DNA of 64,000 nucleotides from Pseudomonas sp. MH9.2 (GCF_034353875.1 NZ_CP133784.1:1054001-1118000), one strand, 5' to 3'; counted from the stretch's first letter, positions 1 through 8,386 are shown. Program-made: numbers and translations. The notes: a model not told the origin generated them from the letters alone.

Positions 1-645
1 TTCATCCGGCATGTCGGCGAAATCTTCGGCATCGACATAAGGCGGGTTGGAGACGATCAGGTCGAATCGCTGCCCCGGCAAACCGTCGAAACCATCACCC
101 TGCACGGTGTAGACGCGCTCATCCACGCCGTGACGCTCGATGTTCTGATTCGCCACTTCCAGCGCTTCGAAAGAAAGGTCGGCCAACACCACTTCAGCGT
201 TGGGGAACTCGAACGCACAGGCAATGCCGATACAACCGGAGCCCGTGCACAGGTCGAGAATGCGTGCTGGGTCTACTGGCAACCACGGCTCAAAACGTTT
301 TTCGATCAGCTCGCCAATCGGTGAACGAGGGATCAGAACCCTTTCGTCCACGATGAACGACAGGCTACAGAACCACGCCTCCCCCAGCAGGTAAGCGGTT
401 GGGATGCGCTCGTCAATGCGGCGTTTGAGCAAGCGTTGCAGATTAACCAGCTCGTCGTCTTCCAGACGGCAATCCAGGTAGCTGTCGGCAATTTCCCACG
501 GCAGATGCACCGCGCCCAGCACCAACTGACGGGCTTCGTCCCAGGCATTGTCGGTGCCGTGACCAAAAAACAGATCTTCCCCATGGAAACGGCTGACGGC
601 CCAACGGATATGGTCGCGCAGGGTGCGCAGGCGGGAAGTGATCAC
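1..645 (-). CDS. prmB: 50S ribosomal protein L3 N5-glutamine methyltransferase PrmB (3' end cut by window edge)
   Basis: SAM-dependent methyltransferase of the HemK/PrmA-B group that methylates a glutamine of ribosomal protein L3. The visible 215 residues include the SAM-binding loop [12 protein letters not shown] (about 131-142) and the catalytic NPPY motif (200-203), which is the signature of glutamine N5-methyltransferases. The C-terminal part lies outside the window. I place the start at the GTG at 645 because AAGGAG sits 9 bases upstream. An in-frame ATG at 690 would add 15 residues but has no clear ribosome binding site. PrmB is preferred over PrmC because of the N-terminal region ([12 protein letters not shown]), as known in Pseudomonas PrmB. 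Confidence 0.93.
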   Translation of the reverse strand, partial: MITSRLRTLRDHIRWAVSRFHGEDLFFGHGTDNAWDEARQLVLGAVHLPWEIADSYLDCRLEDDELVNLQRLLKRRIDERIPTAYLLGEAWFCSLSFIVDERVLIPRSPIGELIEKRFEPWLPVDPARILDLCTGSGCIGIACAFEFPNAEVVLADLSFEALEVANQNIERHGVDERVYTVQGDGFDGLPGQRFDLIVSNPPYVDAEDFADMPDE

Positions 646-906
646 GGGGGCATGCTCCTTGAAAAAACGACGGACGATTCTATCAGCCATGGTCTGAACA
701 AACGATGCCCAAAAGATGATTGATCACCCCCTCGACAGCAGACAACCTGCGATGACTTCGTAGCCACGAAGCAGGCAAAATGACATGAATCGCAAACAGT
801 CCGATGGCTTGCAGCCCAGTAACCACGCCACTTCCAATCGTTGCCATTCACAGAACCGCTCAGCCAGAGGACAATGTGACAAAAGCGCCACCGACAGGAG
901 CCCCAG

Positions 907-1497
907 ATGTCCGACCCAAAAACGATGTTTCAACTCAGTGGCCGTGGTTACGCACCGGCTAATCTGAGCAATGCCAGCCTGATCATTATCGATGCGCAGA
1001 AGGAGTACGTCAGTGGTCCGCTGGCGCTGACAGGCATTGATGAGGCCGTGGCCAATATCTGCCAATTGGTGGACGCTGCCCGGGCAGCGGGTCGACCTAT
1101 CGTGCATGTGCGCCATCTTGGCACCGTGGGCGGTTTATTCGATCCGCAAGGTGAGCGCGGCAAGTTCCTTCCCCAGCTATTGCCTCAAGGCGAAGAGCCG
1201 GTCATCGAGAAGCTCCTGCCAAACGCATTCCACGGCACTGGCCTGCACGATCTGTTGCAACGCTTGGGGCCTCTGGACCTGATCGTGTGTGGCTTCATGA
1301 GCCATTCAAGCATCAGCACCACCGTACGCGCAGCCAAAGACTACGGTTATCGCTGCACGTTGGTGGACGACGCCTGCGCAACCCGAGACTTGCCCAGCAA
1401 GCAGGGCGTGATCAGCGCCAAGATAGTTCATCAGACCGAGATGGCGATCATGGCGGACAACTTCGCAACGCTTGCACTGACCCGGGATTTGATCTGA
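907..1497 (+). CDS. Isochorismatase-fold hydrolase with Ser at the usual catalytic Cys position
   Basis: A 196-residue isochorismatase/cysteine-hydrolase fold protein. Two of the three family active-site positions are visible: Asp29 in IIIDAQ and Lys102 in IEKLLPNAF. The third, normally Cys in a GF(M)THMCVSTT-like motif, reads GFMSHSSISTT (129-139), so Ser135 stands where the nucleophile would be. Isochorismatases proper (PhzD, EntB type) also lack the Cys and do an Asp/Lys-assisted vinyl-ether hydrolysis, while nicotinamidases and amidases need it. The substrate cannot be told from the sequence. It is preceded by GACAGGAG at about 893-900. It stands alone, divergent from prmB. Confidence 0.85.
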   Translation: MSDPKTMFQLSGRGYAPANLSNASLIIIDAQKEYVSGPLALTGIDEAVANICQLVDAARAAGRPIVHVRHLGTVGGLFDPQGERGKFLPQLLPQGEEPVIEKLLPNAFHGTGLHDLLQRLGPLDLIVCGFMSHSSISTTVRAAKDYGYRCTLVDDACATRDLPSKQGVISAKIVHQTEMAIMADNFATLALTRDLI

Positions 1498-1700
1498 GTC
1501 AGGCTTGATCCATCAGGATGCTGACCCGGCCTCATCGCTTTGGCAGCTCCTGAAAAACGGCTGGGTTACCTCTGCCAAAGAGACGAATTGGATGTAACCG
1601 CCCATCCATTAATCATCCCCACAGCCCTTGATTTCCGCCAAAACGGGAACCACCAGGTTATATCCTGGTCAGAGCGCCGATACCCTGAGAGGAAATCGGA

Positions 1701-2021
1701 ATGAAGATATCCGATGGTTTCGATGCTCGTCGCTTGCGCCCAAAAGGCCCAAGCAACTGGCGGATGCGCTTCGGCGCCGCATTTGCAGCACTGTTGGCCA
1801 CCTGTGGCGTTTTACTGGTGATGGCCGGTATTGCCAGCTTGATCGGTCACCCGCCAGCACTGGGCGAGCTCAATGCCAGCGCGGGCGGAGCGAGTCTCGT
1901 GGTGGCGATCGGGTTGTTCCTGCTGTATCTCGGTGTCTCGATATGGCGTCGCTGCCGTCGTCGTCTGCGCCGGCCCAGCGAGCTGAACATGGCACCGCAT
2001 CTGATGAAAAAGCACGACTGA
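1701..2021 (+). CDS. Small two-helix membrane protein, function unknown
   Basis: A 106-residue protein with a basic N terminus (RRLRPKG), two probable membrane helices (about 24-48 and 62-82), and a strongly basic cytoplasmic-type tail (RRCRRRLRRP). The ATG at 1701 has a GAGAGGAAAT ribosome binding site just upstream. No catalytic motif is visible and I do not recognise the family. The positive-inside rule places both ends in the cytoplasm. It is separated from the following Smr gene by about 120 bases that contain a 9-bp inverted repeat. Confidence 0.7.
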   Translation: MKISDGFDARRLRPKGPSNWRMRFGAAFAALLATCGVLLVMAGIASLIGHPPALGELNASAGGASLVVAIGLFLLYLGVSIWRRCRRRLRRPSELNMAPHLMKKHD

Positions 2022-2084
2022 GGCTGACAAACCCTCTTCGTATCGCTCACTGGAAACACAACCGGGCACAGCGATAACGTTTTA

Positions 2085-2106
2085 GTCACGCCTGGCAAGG
2101 CGTGAC
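2085..2106. repeat. Perfect 9-bp inverted repeat upstream of the Smr gene
   Basis: GTCACGCCT-GGCA-AGGCGTGAC forms a perfect hairpin with a 4-base loop. Neither side carries a T-run, so it is a poor intrinsic terminator on either strand. It lies 34 bases before the Smr start codon and could be a 5'UTR structure or an operator. Confidence 0.5.
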
Positions 2107-2140
2107 GCAGGTAAACTAGCCGTCCTGCGCGGAGGCTTAA

Positions 2141-2698
2141 ATGCAAGACGACGATTTTTCCCTGTTTAAAAACGAGATCCGCGGCGTAAAGCCGATCAAG
2201 CACGATCACGCAGACGTCGGCAAACCCAAAGCCGACCGTAAGCACCTGGCCAAACTGCGTCAGGCTGCTACTGTGCGCACTGACTCGGTGATCGTTGATG
2301 GCCTGTCCGACCAATTCGTCATCGACGTTGGCCCGGAGGACGTATTGAGCTGGGCTCGTGATGGCGTCCAGGAAGGCCAGATGCGCAAGCTTAAACTCGG
2401 GCAGATCAGCTTCGAGGGGGGCTTGGACCTGCACGGCATGAGCGTCGAAGTAGCGCGGGAAACACTCTGGGAGTTTTTGGCCGAAGCGACCAAGCTGGAA
2501 GTTCGTTGCGTGCGCGTGACCCATGGCAAGGCGGTGCGCCTGGATGGCAAACGCCCGATGATCAAAAGCCACGTCAACACATGGCTGCGCCAGCATTCAC
2601 AAGTGCTGGGCTTTGCCTCTTGCCTGGCAAAACACGGCGGCGCGGGCGCCGTTTACGTCATGCTCAAACGAACAATGATGGAAGGCCGCGACGAGTAA
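2141..2698 (+). CDS. Smr-domain protein (SmrB/YfcN-like, predicted endonuclease)
   Basis: A 185-residue stand-alone Smr protein. The C-terminal Smr domain (about 90-180) shows LDLHGMS with the conserved DLHG motif and THGK, the counterpart of the HGKG loop, followed by HVNTWLRQHSQV and the (Y/F)GGxGAVYVML strand. The N-terminal 80 residues are charged and resemble the extension of the SmrB/YfcN group. In E. coli, SmrB cleaves mRNA at collided ribosomes; that role is family knowledge and is not proven here. The start is supported by GGAGG at 2131-2135. It lies in the prmB-folE neighbourhood typical of Pseudomonas. Confidence 0.88.
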   Translation: MQDDDFSLFKNEIRGVKPIKHDHADVGKPKADRKHLAKLRQAATVRTDSVIVDGLSDQFVIDVGPEDVLSWARDGVQEGQMRKLKLGQISFEGGLDLHGMSVEVARETLWEFLAEATKLEVRCVRVTHGKAVRLDGKRPMIKSHVNTWLRQHSQVLGFASCLAKHGGAGAVYVMLKRTMMEGRDE

Positions 2699-2731
2699 CT
2701 CCTTAAGTCGCAGCCTTAATGATTGCGGACC

Positions 2732-2760
2732 GTCAGGCTGCTTGGGTGTCACAGCCTGAC
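2732..2760 (-). terminator. Hairpin downstream of the small lipoprotein gene
   Basis: GTCAGGCTG (2732-2740) pairs perfectly with CAGCCTGAC (2752-2760) around an 11-base loop. It follows the lipoprotein stop on the minus strand and faces the 3' end of the Smr gene, so it may serve both. It lacks a strong U-tract. Confidence 0.4.
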
Positions 2761-2779
2761 TGGATCAGATCCGATTCGA

Positions 2780-2908
2780 TCAACGCCGGCCACCCTCATA
2801 GTAACGGTGACCATGCCCATAACCGTCATGCCAAGGTCCAAAGAAACAGCCCGACATGGACGACAATACCACCACCACAATCGCCATTTTCACTACTCGA
2901 CTCACCAT
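2780..2908 (-). CDS. Putative 42-residue lipoprotein
   Basis: A very short gene of 42 codons plus TGA. The translation has a basic start (MVSRVVKM), a hydrophobic core (AIVVVVLSSM), then a lipobox SMSG-C with Cys at about residue 21. The short mature part is rich in His, Gly and Tyr and ends GHRYYEGGRR. This is the layout of a type II signal peptide followed by a tiny mature lipoprotein. The ribosome binding site is weak (GAGAG about 9 bases before the ATG). The opposite strand also reads open here, but its translation has no protein-like features. Function unknown. Confidence 0.6.
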   Translation of the reverse strand: MVSRVVKMAIVVVVLSSMSGCFFGPWHDGYGHGHRYYEGGRR

Positions 2909-3025
2909 ACATTCGCTCTCTTCACGACAGGTATTTATTACCTGATACTTCAGACATCAACGGCTTTCGTATCGCCAACCGATGACTGTAAAGGTTAGGT
3001 AAATGCCTGGTGATTGATCGCGATT

Positions 3026-3259
3026 TTAAACTTCCCCCGTGGCCTCGGCCAGTGTCGCCAAGACTTCCTCCATATGATTGATGGAGTCGCGTAAATCTTC
3101 AAAAGCGCGCTCAAGCGCATGATGGCTATTGGCAGGATTGTTGCCCGGCAAAAGTTTGGAGCTGACGTCTTCTTCCGCCTTTAGCTGATGAATGCTCGCG
3201 CGTAGCGTCTCTAACTCCAGTGCAATACGACGAAGATGCTCTCGCCTTATCTCGCTCAT
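3026..3259 (-). CDS. Small helical protein next to the BON-domain gene, function unknown
   Basis: A 77-residue acidic, almost entirely helical protein (heptad-like pattern through RRIALELETLRASIHQLKAE, then a second amphipathic helix near ERAFEDLRDSINHMEEVLATL). No membrane segment or signal peptide is visible. The ATG at 3259 is chosen because AAGGAG lies 8 bases upstream; an upstream in-frame extension to 3331 would overlap the end of the BON gene. It probably shares a transcript with the BON protein, 64 bases upstream. I do not recognise the family. Confidence 0.72.
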   Translation of the reverse strand: MSEIRREHLRRIALELETLRASIHQLKAEEDVSSKLLPGNNPANSHHALERAFEDLRDSINHMEEVLATLAEATGEV

Positions 3260-3323
3260 GAACGTGCTCCTTTCAACAGCGTGGGGCCAGGCGAACGAGA
3301 AGAGCATCGCCTGGCCCCGAGCA

Positions 3324-3971
3324 TCAACCAATCGTTAGCTTATCTTCAACTTTGTAAACACCGGGGACAGACCATGCCGCCCGCTCAGCTGCCTGACGTT
3401 CGAGCCAGAGGTGAACCTTACCTTCGAGTTTCACGGTGCCACCAGTGACTTTGACATGAATACCGTGAGCCTCAAGGGCAGCATTGCGCTTCAGCGCATC
3501 TTCGATCCTGCGTTGAACGTCTGCAGCATTCACCCGTGGTTTAAGCGTGAGCAGGTTAGTGACGCCCTTGACACCGGACAGTTTGCGCACTGCACGTTCA
3601 GTGGCTTCTTTCTGGAATTGCCAGTCCACTTCGCCTTCCAGCGTTACCCAGCCAGCCTGAACCCTGACCTTGATTCGATCATCCGGAACTTCAGTGTTCC
3701 AACTGATGACATCCAGTGTCCTGGAGGCAATGGTGTCGTCCGCGACGACGAAGTCACTCGGAAAGCGCACTTCGATTTCCTCGGCAATGGCTCGAACACC
3801 CTTGACGCTCTTCACGGCACGCTCCGCCGCGATTTTTTGCGCATAGTTAGTGACATGACCTGTCAGTGTGACGACGCCCTTATCTACAGCTACACCGATG
3901 TGGACCGCATCAATGTTCGGCTGGAATTCAAGCTCATCCAAAATATCCTGGCGTAGACTTAAATCGTTCAT
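3324..3971 (-). CDS. Triple BON-domain protein (OsmY-like)
   Basis: A 215-residue protein of three consecutive BON modules at about 1-70, 78-147 and 150-215. Each carries the conserved G-x-V-x-L-x-G strand (GVVTLTGHV, GWVTLEGEV, GTVKLEGKV) and the AERAV(R/K)...GV(K/R) helix. BON domains bind phospholipid or other hydrophobic ligands, and OsmY-type proteins are osmotic-stress induced. Unlike OsmY there is no signal peptide, so this copy looks cytoplasmic. GGATCC overlaps the ribosome binding site region just before the ATG at 3971. The last strand ends YKVEDKLTIG, typical of the family. Confidence 0.9.
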   Translation of the reverse strand: MNDLSLRQDILDELEFQPNIDAVHIGVAVDKGVVTLTGHVTNYAQKIAAERAVKSVKGVRAIAEEIEVRFPSDFVVADDTIASRTLDVISWNTEVPDDRIKVRVQAGWVTLEGEVDWQFQKEATERAVRKLSGVKGVTNLLTLKPRVNAADVQRRIEDALKRNAALEAHGIHVKVTGGTVKLEGKVHLWLERQAAERAAWSVPGVYKVEDKLTIG

Positions 3972-4219
3972 GGCGGATCCTCGCGTTCTTTATGGACTCA
4001 TTGATTTCTCGCATCTGACAGCGAGCTTCCCACTGCTATTATGGTTTTACCCCCCGAGGCTGGAGCGGTATTGAGTTTTATCAACAATCCATCCTGTGCC
4101 TGACAGACCGACGCGCAAGGGCGCCAGCCGTCCGTGTCCAAAGCAGACTGACGGCACTGTCTTCCATCCCGCCAGGATTGACTGAATATTTTTGCAGTGA
4201 CACTGAAGGAGGATTCCAC

Positions 4220-4606
4220 ATGGCCAAAATCAAAGCGCTGGCGGGTGATTTTCTTCAAGGTGATGGCGAGTACAGTTCCGGTTCAATTACGCTCACGACA
4301 CCCCTTTACCCCTGGCCCGGCATCAAGATTTCGGTTTCTACGATAAAAAATCTGGAGGTAGCCAGCGAAGCGTCAACTAAAAAAACCGCAGACGCTATCG
4401 GCTTTGGATTGACCGGCGGGTTGGTGTTGGGGCCTGTAGGCGCCGCAGCAGGTTTCATGCTGGCCAGTGAGGAAAAGGAAGTGACGTTTTTGGCAACGTT
4501 AAAAGATGGCAGAAAGCTTCTGGCGGCAACCGACGACTGCACCTACCGGCAAATAGCGCAGGATGTCGGCAAGCCGCGTTTCTTCACAGCCACGACCAGG
4601 CAGTGA
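4220..4606 (+). CDS. Conserved hypothetical protein with a glycine-rich hydrophobic segment
   Basis: A 128-residue protein. The N-terminal half is beta-rich (IKALAGDFLQGDGEYSSGSITL) and resembles a small SHOCT/PH-like fold. The middle has a glycine/alanine-rich hydrophobic stretch (GFGLTGGLVLGPVGAAAGF, about 71-90) that could insert in a membrane or form a glycine zipper. The end is again beta-rich. The ATG at 4220 follows GAAGGAGG with good spacing; a longer reading from 4178 lacks a ribosome binding site. The gene stands alone. Function not recognised. Confidence 0.78.
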   Translation: MAKIKALAGDFLQGDGEYSSGSITLTTPLYPWPGIKISVSTIKNLEVASEASTKKTADAIGFGLTGGLVLGPVGAAAGFMLASEEKEVTFLATLKDGRKLLAATDDCTYRQIAQDVGKPRFFTATTRQ

Positions 4607-4967
4607 CACTGTCGAGACGTTGTTATGACGCTCCATCCAGATCGTTAGCCACCCAGCAAGACTGATTACCCTAACAACCGAGCCCGGCCCGACGCCGGGC
4701 TCTTTGCCGTCGGCGTTCAGATCGCGTCGACCGTGCAACTGCTGTCACACCTACGCTACCATGTGCCTCATTGGCGGGCATGGACCCTGCATTCATCGCC
4801 AATCAGCTCGGCCATAGCGTGCAAATGTTACTATCCACGTACGCCCGATGGATAAACGCCAGCACCGACTGGCGCCAACTCGAAAAGCTCGAAACAAGCC
4901 TGATTGGCACACATCTGGTACAGACAGAAAATGTACCGCCCTGAAACCCGTACGGAAAAATAGCCCT
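4607..4967. other. Gene-free stretch between the hypothetical gene and folE
   Basis: No protein-like reading frame was found. It contains an intrinsic terminator at 4681-4705. The folE frame stays open upstream to 4848, but that part has no family resemblance and looks like untranslated leader. Confidence 0.6.
4681..4705 (+). terminator. Intrinsic terminator
   Basis: AGCCCGGC (4681-4688) and GCCGGGCT (4694-4701) form a perfect 8-bp GC-rich stem with loop CCGAC, followed by CTTT. It ends the transcript of the 4220-4606 gene. Confidence 0.75.
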
Positions 4968-5513
4968 GTGACACTGGAACAGAATTACACCGCGATACTG
5001 GGTCAGCTCGGCGAGGACGTGTCCCGCGAAGGTTTGATCGACACACCAAAACGTGCTGCAAAAGCCATGCAGTATCTATGTCGAGGCTACGAACAAAGTC
5101 TCGAAGAAGTCACCAACGGTGCCCTCTTCAGCTCCGACAACAGTGAGATGGTCATGGTAAAGGACATCGAGTTGTACTCGTTGTGCGAACACCACTTGCT
5201 GCCATTTATCGGCAGGGCTCATGTCGCTTACATCCCGAACGGTAAAGTGCTCGGTCTGTCGAAAGTCGCGCGAATCGTCGACATGTATGCCCGCCGCCTG
5301 CAAATCCAGGAAAACCTCAGCCGCCAGATCGCCGATGCGATTCAGCAAGTGACCGGTGCTTTGGGTGTCGCAGTCGTCATTGAAGCCAAGCACATGTGCA
5401 TGATGATGCGCGGCGTCGAGAAACAGAACTCATCGATGATCACCTCGGTGATGCTCGGTGAATTTCGCGAAAACGCGGCGACCCGCAGTGAATTTCTCAG
5501 CTTGATCAAGTGA
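4968..5513 (+). CDS. folE: GTP cyclohydrolase I
   Basis: Converts GTP to 7,8-dihydroneopterin triphosphate, the first step of folate/pterin synthesis, as a homodecameric zinc enzyme. The 181 residues show the zinc-site motif CEHHLLPF (Cys73, His75, His76), the GLSK(V/I)ARI.(D/E) segment, the QE-x-L-x-x-Q motif (QENLSRQIA) and the third zinc Cys in [10 protein letters not shown]. The frame is open further upstream (to 4848), but family length and the [15 protein letters not shown] start favour the GTG at 4968, even though its ribosome binding site is weak. Confidence 0.96.
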   Translation: MTLEQNYTAILGQLGEDVSREGLIDTPKRAAKAMQYLCRGYEQSLEEVTNGALFSSDNSEMVMVKDIELYSLCEHHLLPFIGRAHVAYIPNGKVLGLSKVARIVDMYARRLQIQENLSRQIADAIQQVTGALGVAVVIEAKHMCMMMRGVEKQNSSMITSVMLGEFRENAATRSEFLSLIK

Positions 5514-5601
5514 TTCGCTGTGCAGGGGCCGTCCAGATTTCTTGTCTGCGGCTCCTGAGTAATCTCACCTTCGTTTCATCCCCCTACTGCGAGGCGTCAC
5601 C

Positions 5602-5973
5602 GTGTTCATCAAGGCATTAAGGGTTGGTTTGGGCCAACTCATCATTTTTATCGATTTCCTGACCCGTCCGGGCAAGAAAAAGCGCACGCCTGCAGCTCAA
5701 GTCGCTGTCGATCTGTCGGCGCAGGACCTGACCTTGTATCAGTTCAACGCCTGTCCGTTCTGCGTAAAGACCCGTCGCACCTTGCGCCGCCTGAACGTTC
5801 CCGTGGCCTTGCGTGATGCGAAAAACAACGAAGTCGATCGTCAGACCCTGCTCACCGAAGGCGGCAAGATCAAAGTACCGTGCCTGCGCATCGTAGAAGG
5901 TGGCAAGACCGTATGGATGTATGAATCCAAGGTCATCATCGACTACTTGCAGCAGCGCTTCGCGGCGGTCTGA
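5602..5973 (+). CDS. Glutaredoxin/GST-N domain protein with N-terminal membrane anchor
   Basis: A 123-residue protein. Residues 1-23 form a hydrophobic segment (VGLGQLIIFIDFLT) that may anchor it to the inner membrane, followed by a basic linker. The thioredoxin-fold part starts near residue 42 and has the redox motif NACPFCVKTRR with a dithiol CPFC, the cis-Pro loop KIKVPCLRI, and the C-terminal helix ESKVIIDYLQQRF. It should act as a thiol-disulfide oxidoreductase using glutathione. The start is GTG with GAGGCGTCACC upstream. The extra Cys directly after the cis-Pro is noteworthy. Confidence 0.87.
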   Translation: MFIKALRVGLGQLIIFIDFLTRPGKKKRTPAAQVAVDLSAQDLTLYQFNACPFCVKTRRTLRRLNVPVALRDAKNNEVDRQTLLTEGGKIKVPCLRIVEGGKTVWMYESKVIIDYLQQRFAAV

Positions 5974-5979
5974 AGCTGG

Positions 5980-6008
5980 AGCCTTCGCAGACAAGCCTGC
6001 GGAGGCTT
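5980..6008. terminator. Shared hairpin between convergent genes
   Basis: AGCCTTCGCAG and CTGCGGAGGCT pair with one mismatch around a 6-base loop, between the converging glutaredoxin and LprI-like genes. The T-run is weak on both sides. Confidence 0.45.
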
Positions 6009-6396
6009 ATTTCGGGCAACCTTCAGCCCGACAGGCCACGTAGGCTTTCAACTGCTCCACTCGCAACTGGGTATGCGCTGCCAGACACTGCGACTGAAGC
6101 AACGGCCAGATCGAACCAGAGTCCTCTCGCTTGCCCACTTGGTACACACAATCGGCATCACGAAACGCAACCCACTTACGCTGCGCGTCCTTGAACGCCT
6201 GCTTTTGCGTCGGCATGTTCAAGTAAGCCATTTGCGCCTGGTATTGGGTGTTCAAGTCCGCATCAAGCCTGGACAGGTCATTGCCAGCACACGCGTTCAT
6301 GGCTGCCTGATTCGCATTGCAGTCGTCAGCCAAAGCGACTTGCACACTTGTCCATCCAAGCCCCATCACTATGGCGGCCGCTATCAAATAACGCAT
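6007..6396 (-). CDS. Lysozyme-inhibitor LprI-like (DUF1311) periplasmic protein
   Basis: A 129-residue exported protein. It has a signal peptide (MRYLIAAAIVMGLGWTSVQVALA, cleavage after ALA), then the DUF1311/LprI pattern: an even set of Cys residues (DDCN, NACAG, DADCVY, SQCLA, VACRAEGC), the L-x-x-x-Y-x-x-L repeat (LNTQYQAQMAYL) and the conserved FKDAQRKWVAFRDADC block. The name comes from the family; lysozyme inhibition itself is not shown. ATG 6396 is preferred because AAGGAG is 8 bases upstream; a TTG two codons earlier is less likely. Confidence 0.88.
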   Translation of the reverse strand: MRYLIAAAIVMGLGWTSVQVALADDCNANQAAMNACAGNDLSRLDADLNTQYQAQMAYLNMPTQKQAFKDAQRKWVAFRDADCVYQVGKREDSGSIWPLLQSQCLAAHTQLRVEQLKAYVACRAEGCPK

Positions 6397-6549
6397 AGTC
6401 AATACTCCTTTTTCCAGAAATAACGTTCAGCCCGAGCCATGAGTAATTGCATTCACTTGACCAGTCATTTGCATTCGACCTGACCTCTTTGGGTTGAGCA
6501 GATTGGCCCTATCCCTCGCAATGTCATTTTTTACTGCTCTTCCAGCAAT

Positions 6550-7737
6550 CTAGCTCAGCGATGGTTTGCCTTTAGGTATACGAAGGAGCAGCGCCGAAAC
6601 CAGAAACCCGAGCATTCCTACGCTGCCCAGCGTCAACCAGGTTTCGACGGGGGTTCGATTCAATATGAGCCAACTCCCCGCGAAATAACCGGCAGCACCT
6701 CCGAGTGCACCCACCGCGCTCAACACACCGAAAAATGTGCCTTGACTACCTTCTGTTGCCAACGATGCGGTCATGGTTTCAAGTGTGGGTAACAGAATTG
6801 TTTCGATTAGCGTATAGGCCACGATAAACAACAAGAACCATTCGATGCCACGCAACATTGCTACGCTGGCAAACGCGACCCCTGCGGCCAGATAGGCCCC
6901 GGTTGTCAGCGATGCAGGATCCATCCTCACCAACCATCGCCTTATAGCCACGATAAAGGTCAATCCGACCACGCCGTTAACCACGTAGACCGCAGAAGCT
7001 GCATATGGCCCTGCTATCTGGCCCGCATACATCGGGAACGCCACGTAAAGCTGCGGAAACAGAAAAAACCATGGCAGCGATATGGCGATCAGCCGCCATA
7101 ACCCGCGGTGTGTGGCTGCTACCTTCAGGCTCATTAGGGCGGGCTGCCTTTTGAAGATAGTTGATGACCCAAACTTTTCCCGAAATGCAACCGTGCTGAG
7201 GCTAATGAACAATATCGCGCTTACTGCAAAGGCAGCACGGACATCGGCTAGACCCGCAAGACCTCCAATAATTGGCCCAACGGCCGCTCCGGTATTTAGC
7301 ATCTGGTTATTGGCCGCGAACAGGGCAGATAGGCATGTCTTTGGTTGACGACCAAACACTCCGTAAACGCCACCCTCGTAGCAAGCGACGCCAGTACCAG
7401 CGATCATCGCAAAGCATACCCAAGCCATCACACCGTCACAAAATCCAAATCCGAGAAATCCCACCCCCCTCAAAAAAAGCCCTAGGGTGATGATCATGTG
7501 CGAGCCAAAACGATCGGCTATGGCGCCGGCAACTAGCGGCAACGCCTGCGCGGAGAGCAAATTGGCCGACATAACAGAAGCCAGTGCTGCCGCACCGAAA
7601 TGGAGGTTGGCTGACATGTACAACGCCAATAGCGGAACCGTCATAAAATGCGAGGCATTCATTAAGCCCTGCATCCAGAGCAATCTCCGGATCTCGCGGG
7701 ACCAAACCGGTCGTGCACAATCGTCTTCCCTGATCAT
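6550..7737 (-). CDS. MFS transporter (sugar-efflux/drug-efflux type)
   Basis: A 395-residue inner-membrane protein with about twelve hydrophobic segments in two halves. The cytoplasmic loop between helices 2 and 3 reads GAIADRFGSHMII, the D-R-x-G motif of the Major Facilitator Superfamily. The second half starts after the charged central loop (REKFGSSTIFKRQP). The substrate cannot be deduced. It is transcribed divergently from a CGNR zinc-finger gene 73 bases away, which is a common regulator-transporter layout. The ATG at 7737 has GGTGG upstream. Confidence 0.88.
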   Translation of the reverse strand: MIREDDCARPVWSREIRRLLWMQGLMNASHFMTVPLLALYMSANLHFGAAALASVMSANLLSAQALPLVAGAIADRFGSHMIITLGLFLRGVGFLGFGFCDGVMAWVCFAMIAGTGVACYEGGVYGVFGRQPKTCLSALFAANNQMLNTGAAVGPIIGGLAGLADVRAAFAVSAILFISLSTVAFREKFGSSTIFKRQPALMSLKVAATHRGLWRLIAISLPWFFLFPQLYVAFPMYAGQIAGPYAASAVYVVNGVVGLTFIVAIRRWLVRMDPASLTTGAYLAAGVAFASVAMLRGIEWFLLFIVAYTLIETILLPTLETMTASLATEGSQGTFFGVLSAVGALGGAAGYFAGSWLILNRTPVETWLTLGSVGMLGFLVSALLLRIPKGKPSLS

Positions 7738-7810
7738 GTTGCGCCACCGTAACCAGCAATGATATTTTGATGGTTACCCATATCAGTAGCTTTTGCAACC
7801 AGAGGGTGCG

Positions 7811-8386
7811 ATGCAAACTCACAATCAAGCTGCGCCAGGCGACCTCGAAAGCGTACGGCGTTTTATTAATACCTGGTCGATCCCTAACCAGACGCGCATC
7901 GAGGCGGATATCCTGCCGCTGCTGGCAAGCGATTCTGATGCATGGCAGAGCGATCTCTCGCTCTATCCACGTCAACCTAGCGATAGCCTGGACAAACTGC
8001 TCGTATTGCGCTCGGATCTGCGGAAGTCGTGCGAAAGTCCAGACGCCAACACCGAGCAGTTGAACGCGTGGTTCAATCGTGTCGCCCTGTCGGTGCATGT
8101 CGAGTCGGTGGGAGGAGTGACGACGCTGAGCGTGATATCTGCAGAAGCAACTTATGTCGGCCATATTCTTGCGGCCGTGGCGAATGCGATTGCATCAGGT
8201 GCATGGTCGCGGCTGAAAACGTGTGGAGATTGCCAGTGGGCTTTCTACGATCACACCCGCAATGGCAGCAAACGCTGGTGCGGCATGACTAAGGGCGGGC
8301 CGAATGGCCGGGCTTGCGGGACTATTGCAAAGGTGAGCGCCTTCCGGTCACGCGCAGCGGCCAAAGCAAATGTGGATGTGTCTTGA
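7811..8386 (+). CDS. ABATE/CGNR zinc-finger protein, probable regulator of the divergent MFS gene
   Basis: A 191-residue protein of the ABATE-CGNR family. The N-terminal alpha-rich domain (about 10-135) starts with the typical V-R-x-F-x-N-T motif (VRRFINTW). The C terminus carries the CGNR zinc finger: TCGDCQWAFYDHTRNGSKRWCGM followed by ACGTIAKVSAFRSR, giving Cys ligands in C-x2-C and C-x(n)-C. The canonical CGNR tetrad reads CGTI here, so only part of the name-giving motif is kept. ATG 7811 follows AGAGGGT; a TTG at 7793 is possible. Family members are thought to be DNA-binding stress regulators. Confidence 0.83.
   Translation: MQTHNQAAPGDLESVRRFINTWSIPNQTRIEADILPLLASDSDAWQSDLSLYPRQPSDSLDKLLVLRSDLRKSCESPDANTEQLNAWFNRVALSVHVESVGGVTTLSVISAEATYVGHILAAVANAIASGAWSRLKTCGDCQWAFYDHTRNGSKRWCGMTKGGPNGRACGTIAKVSAFRSRAAAKANVDVS

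Noticed and set aside
2719..2998. Two overlapping open frames on the plus strand after the Smr gene
   Set aside because: Their translations are low-complexity (His/Pro/Ser) and antisense to the well-formed lipoprotein gene.
3411..3956. 181-codon open frame opposite the BON gene
   Set aside because: It is the antisense reading of a GC-rich gene whose minus-strand product has three clear BON domains.
4848..4967. N-terminal extension of FolE by 40 residues
   Set aside because: The extension is basic, lacks family resemblance and would exceed the usual length of about 181 residues.
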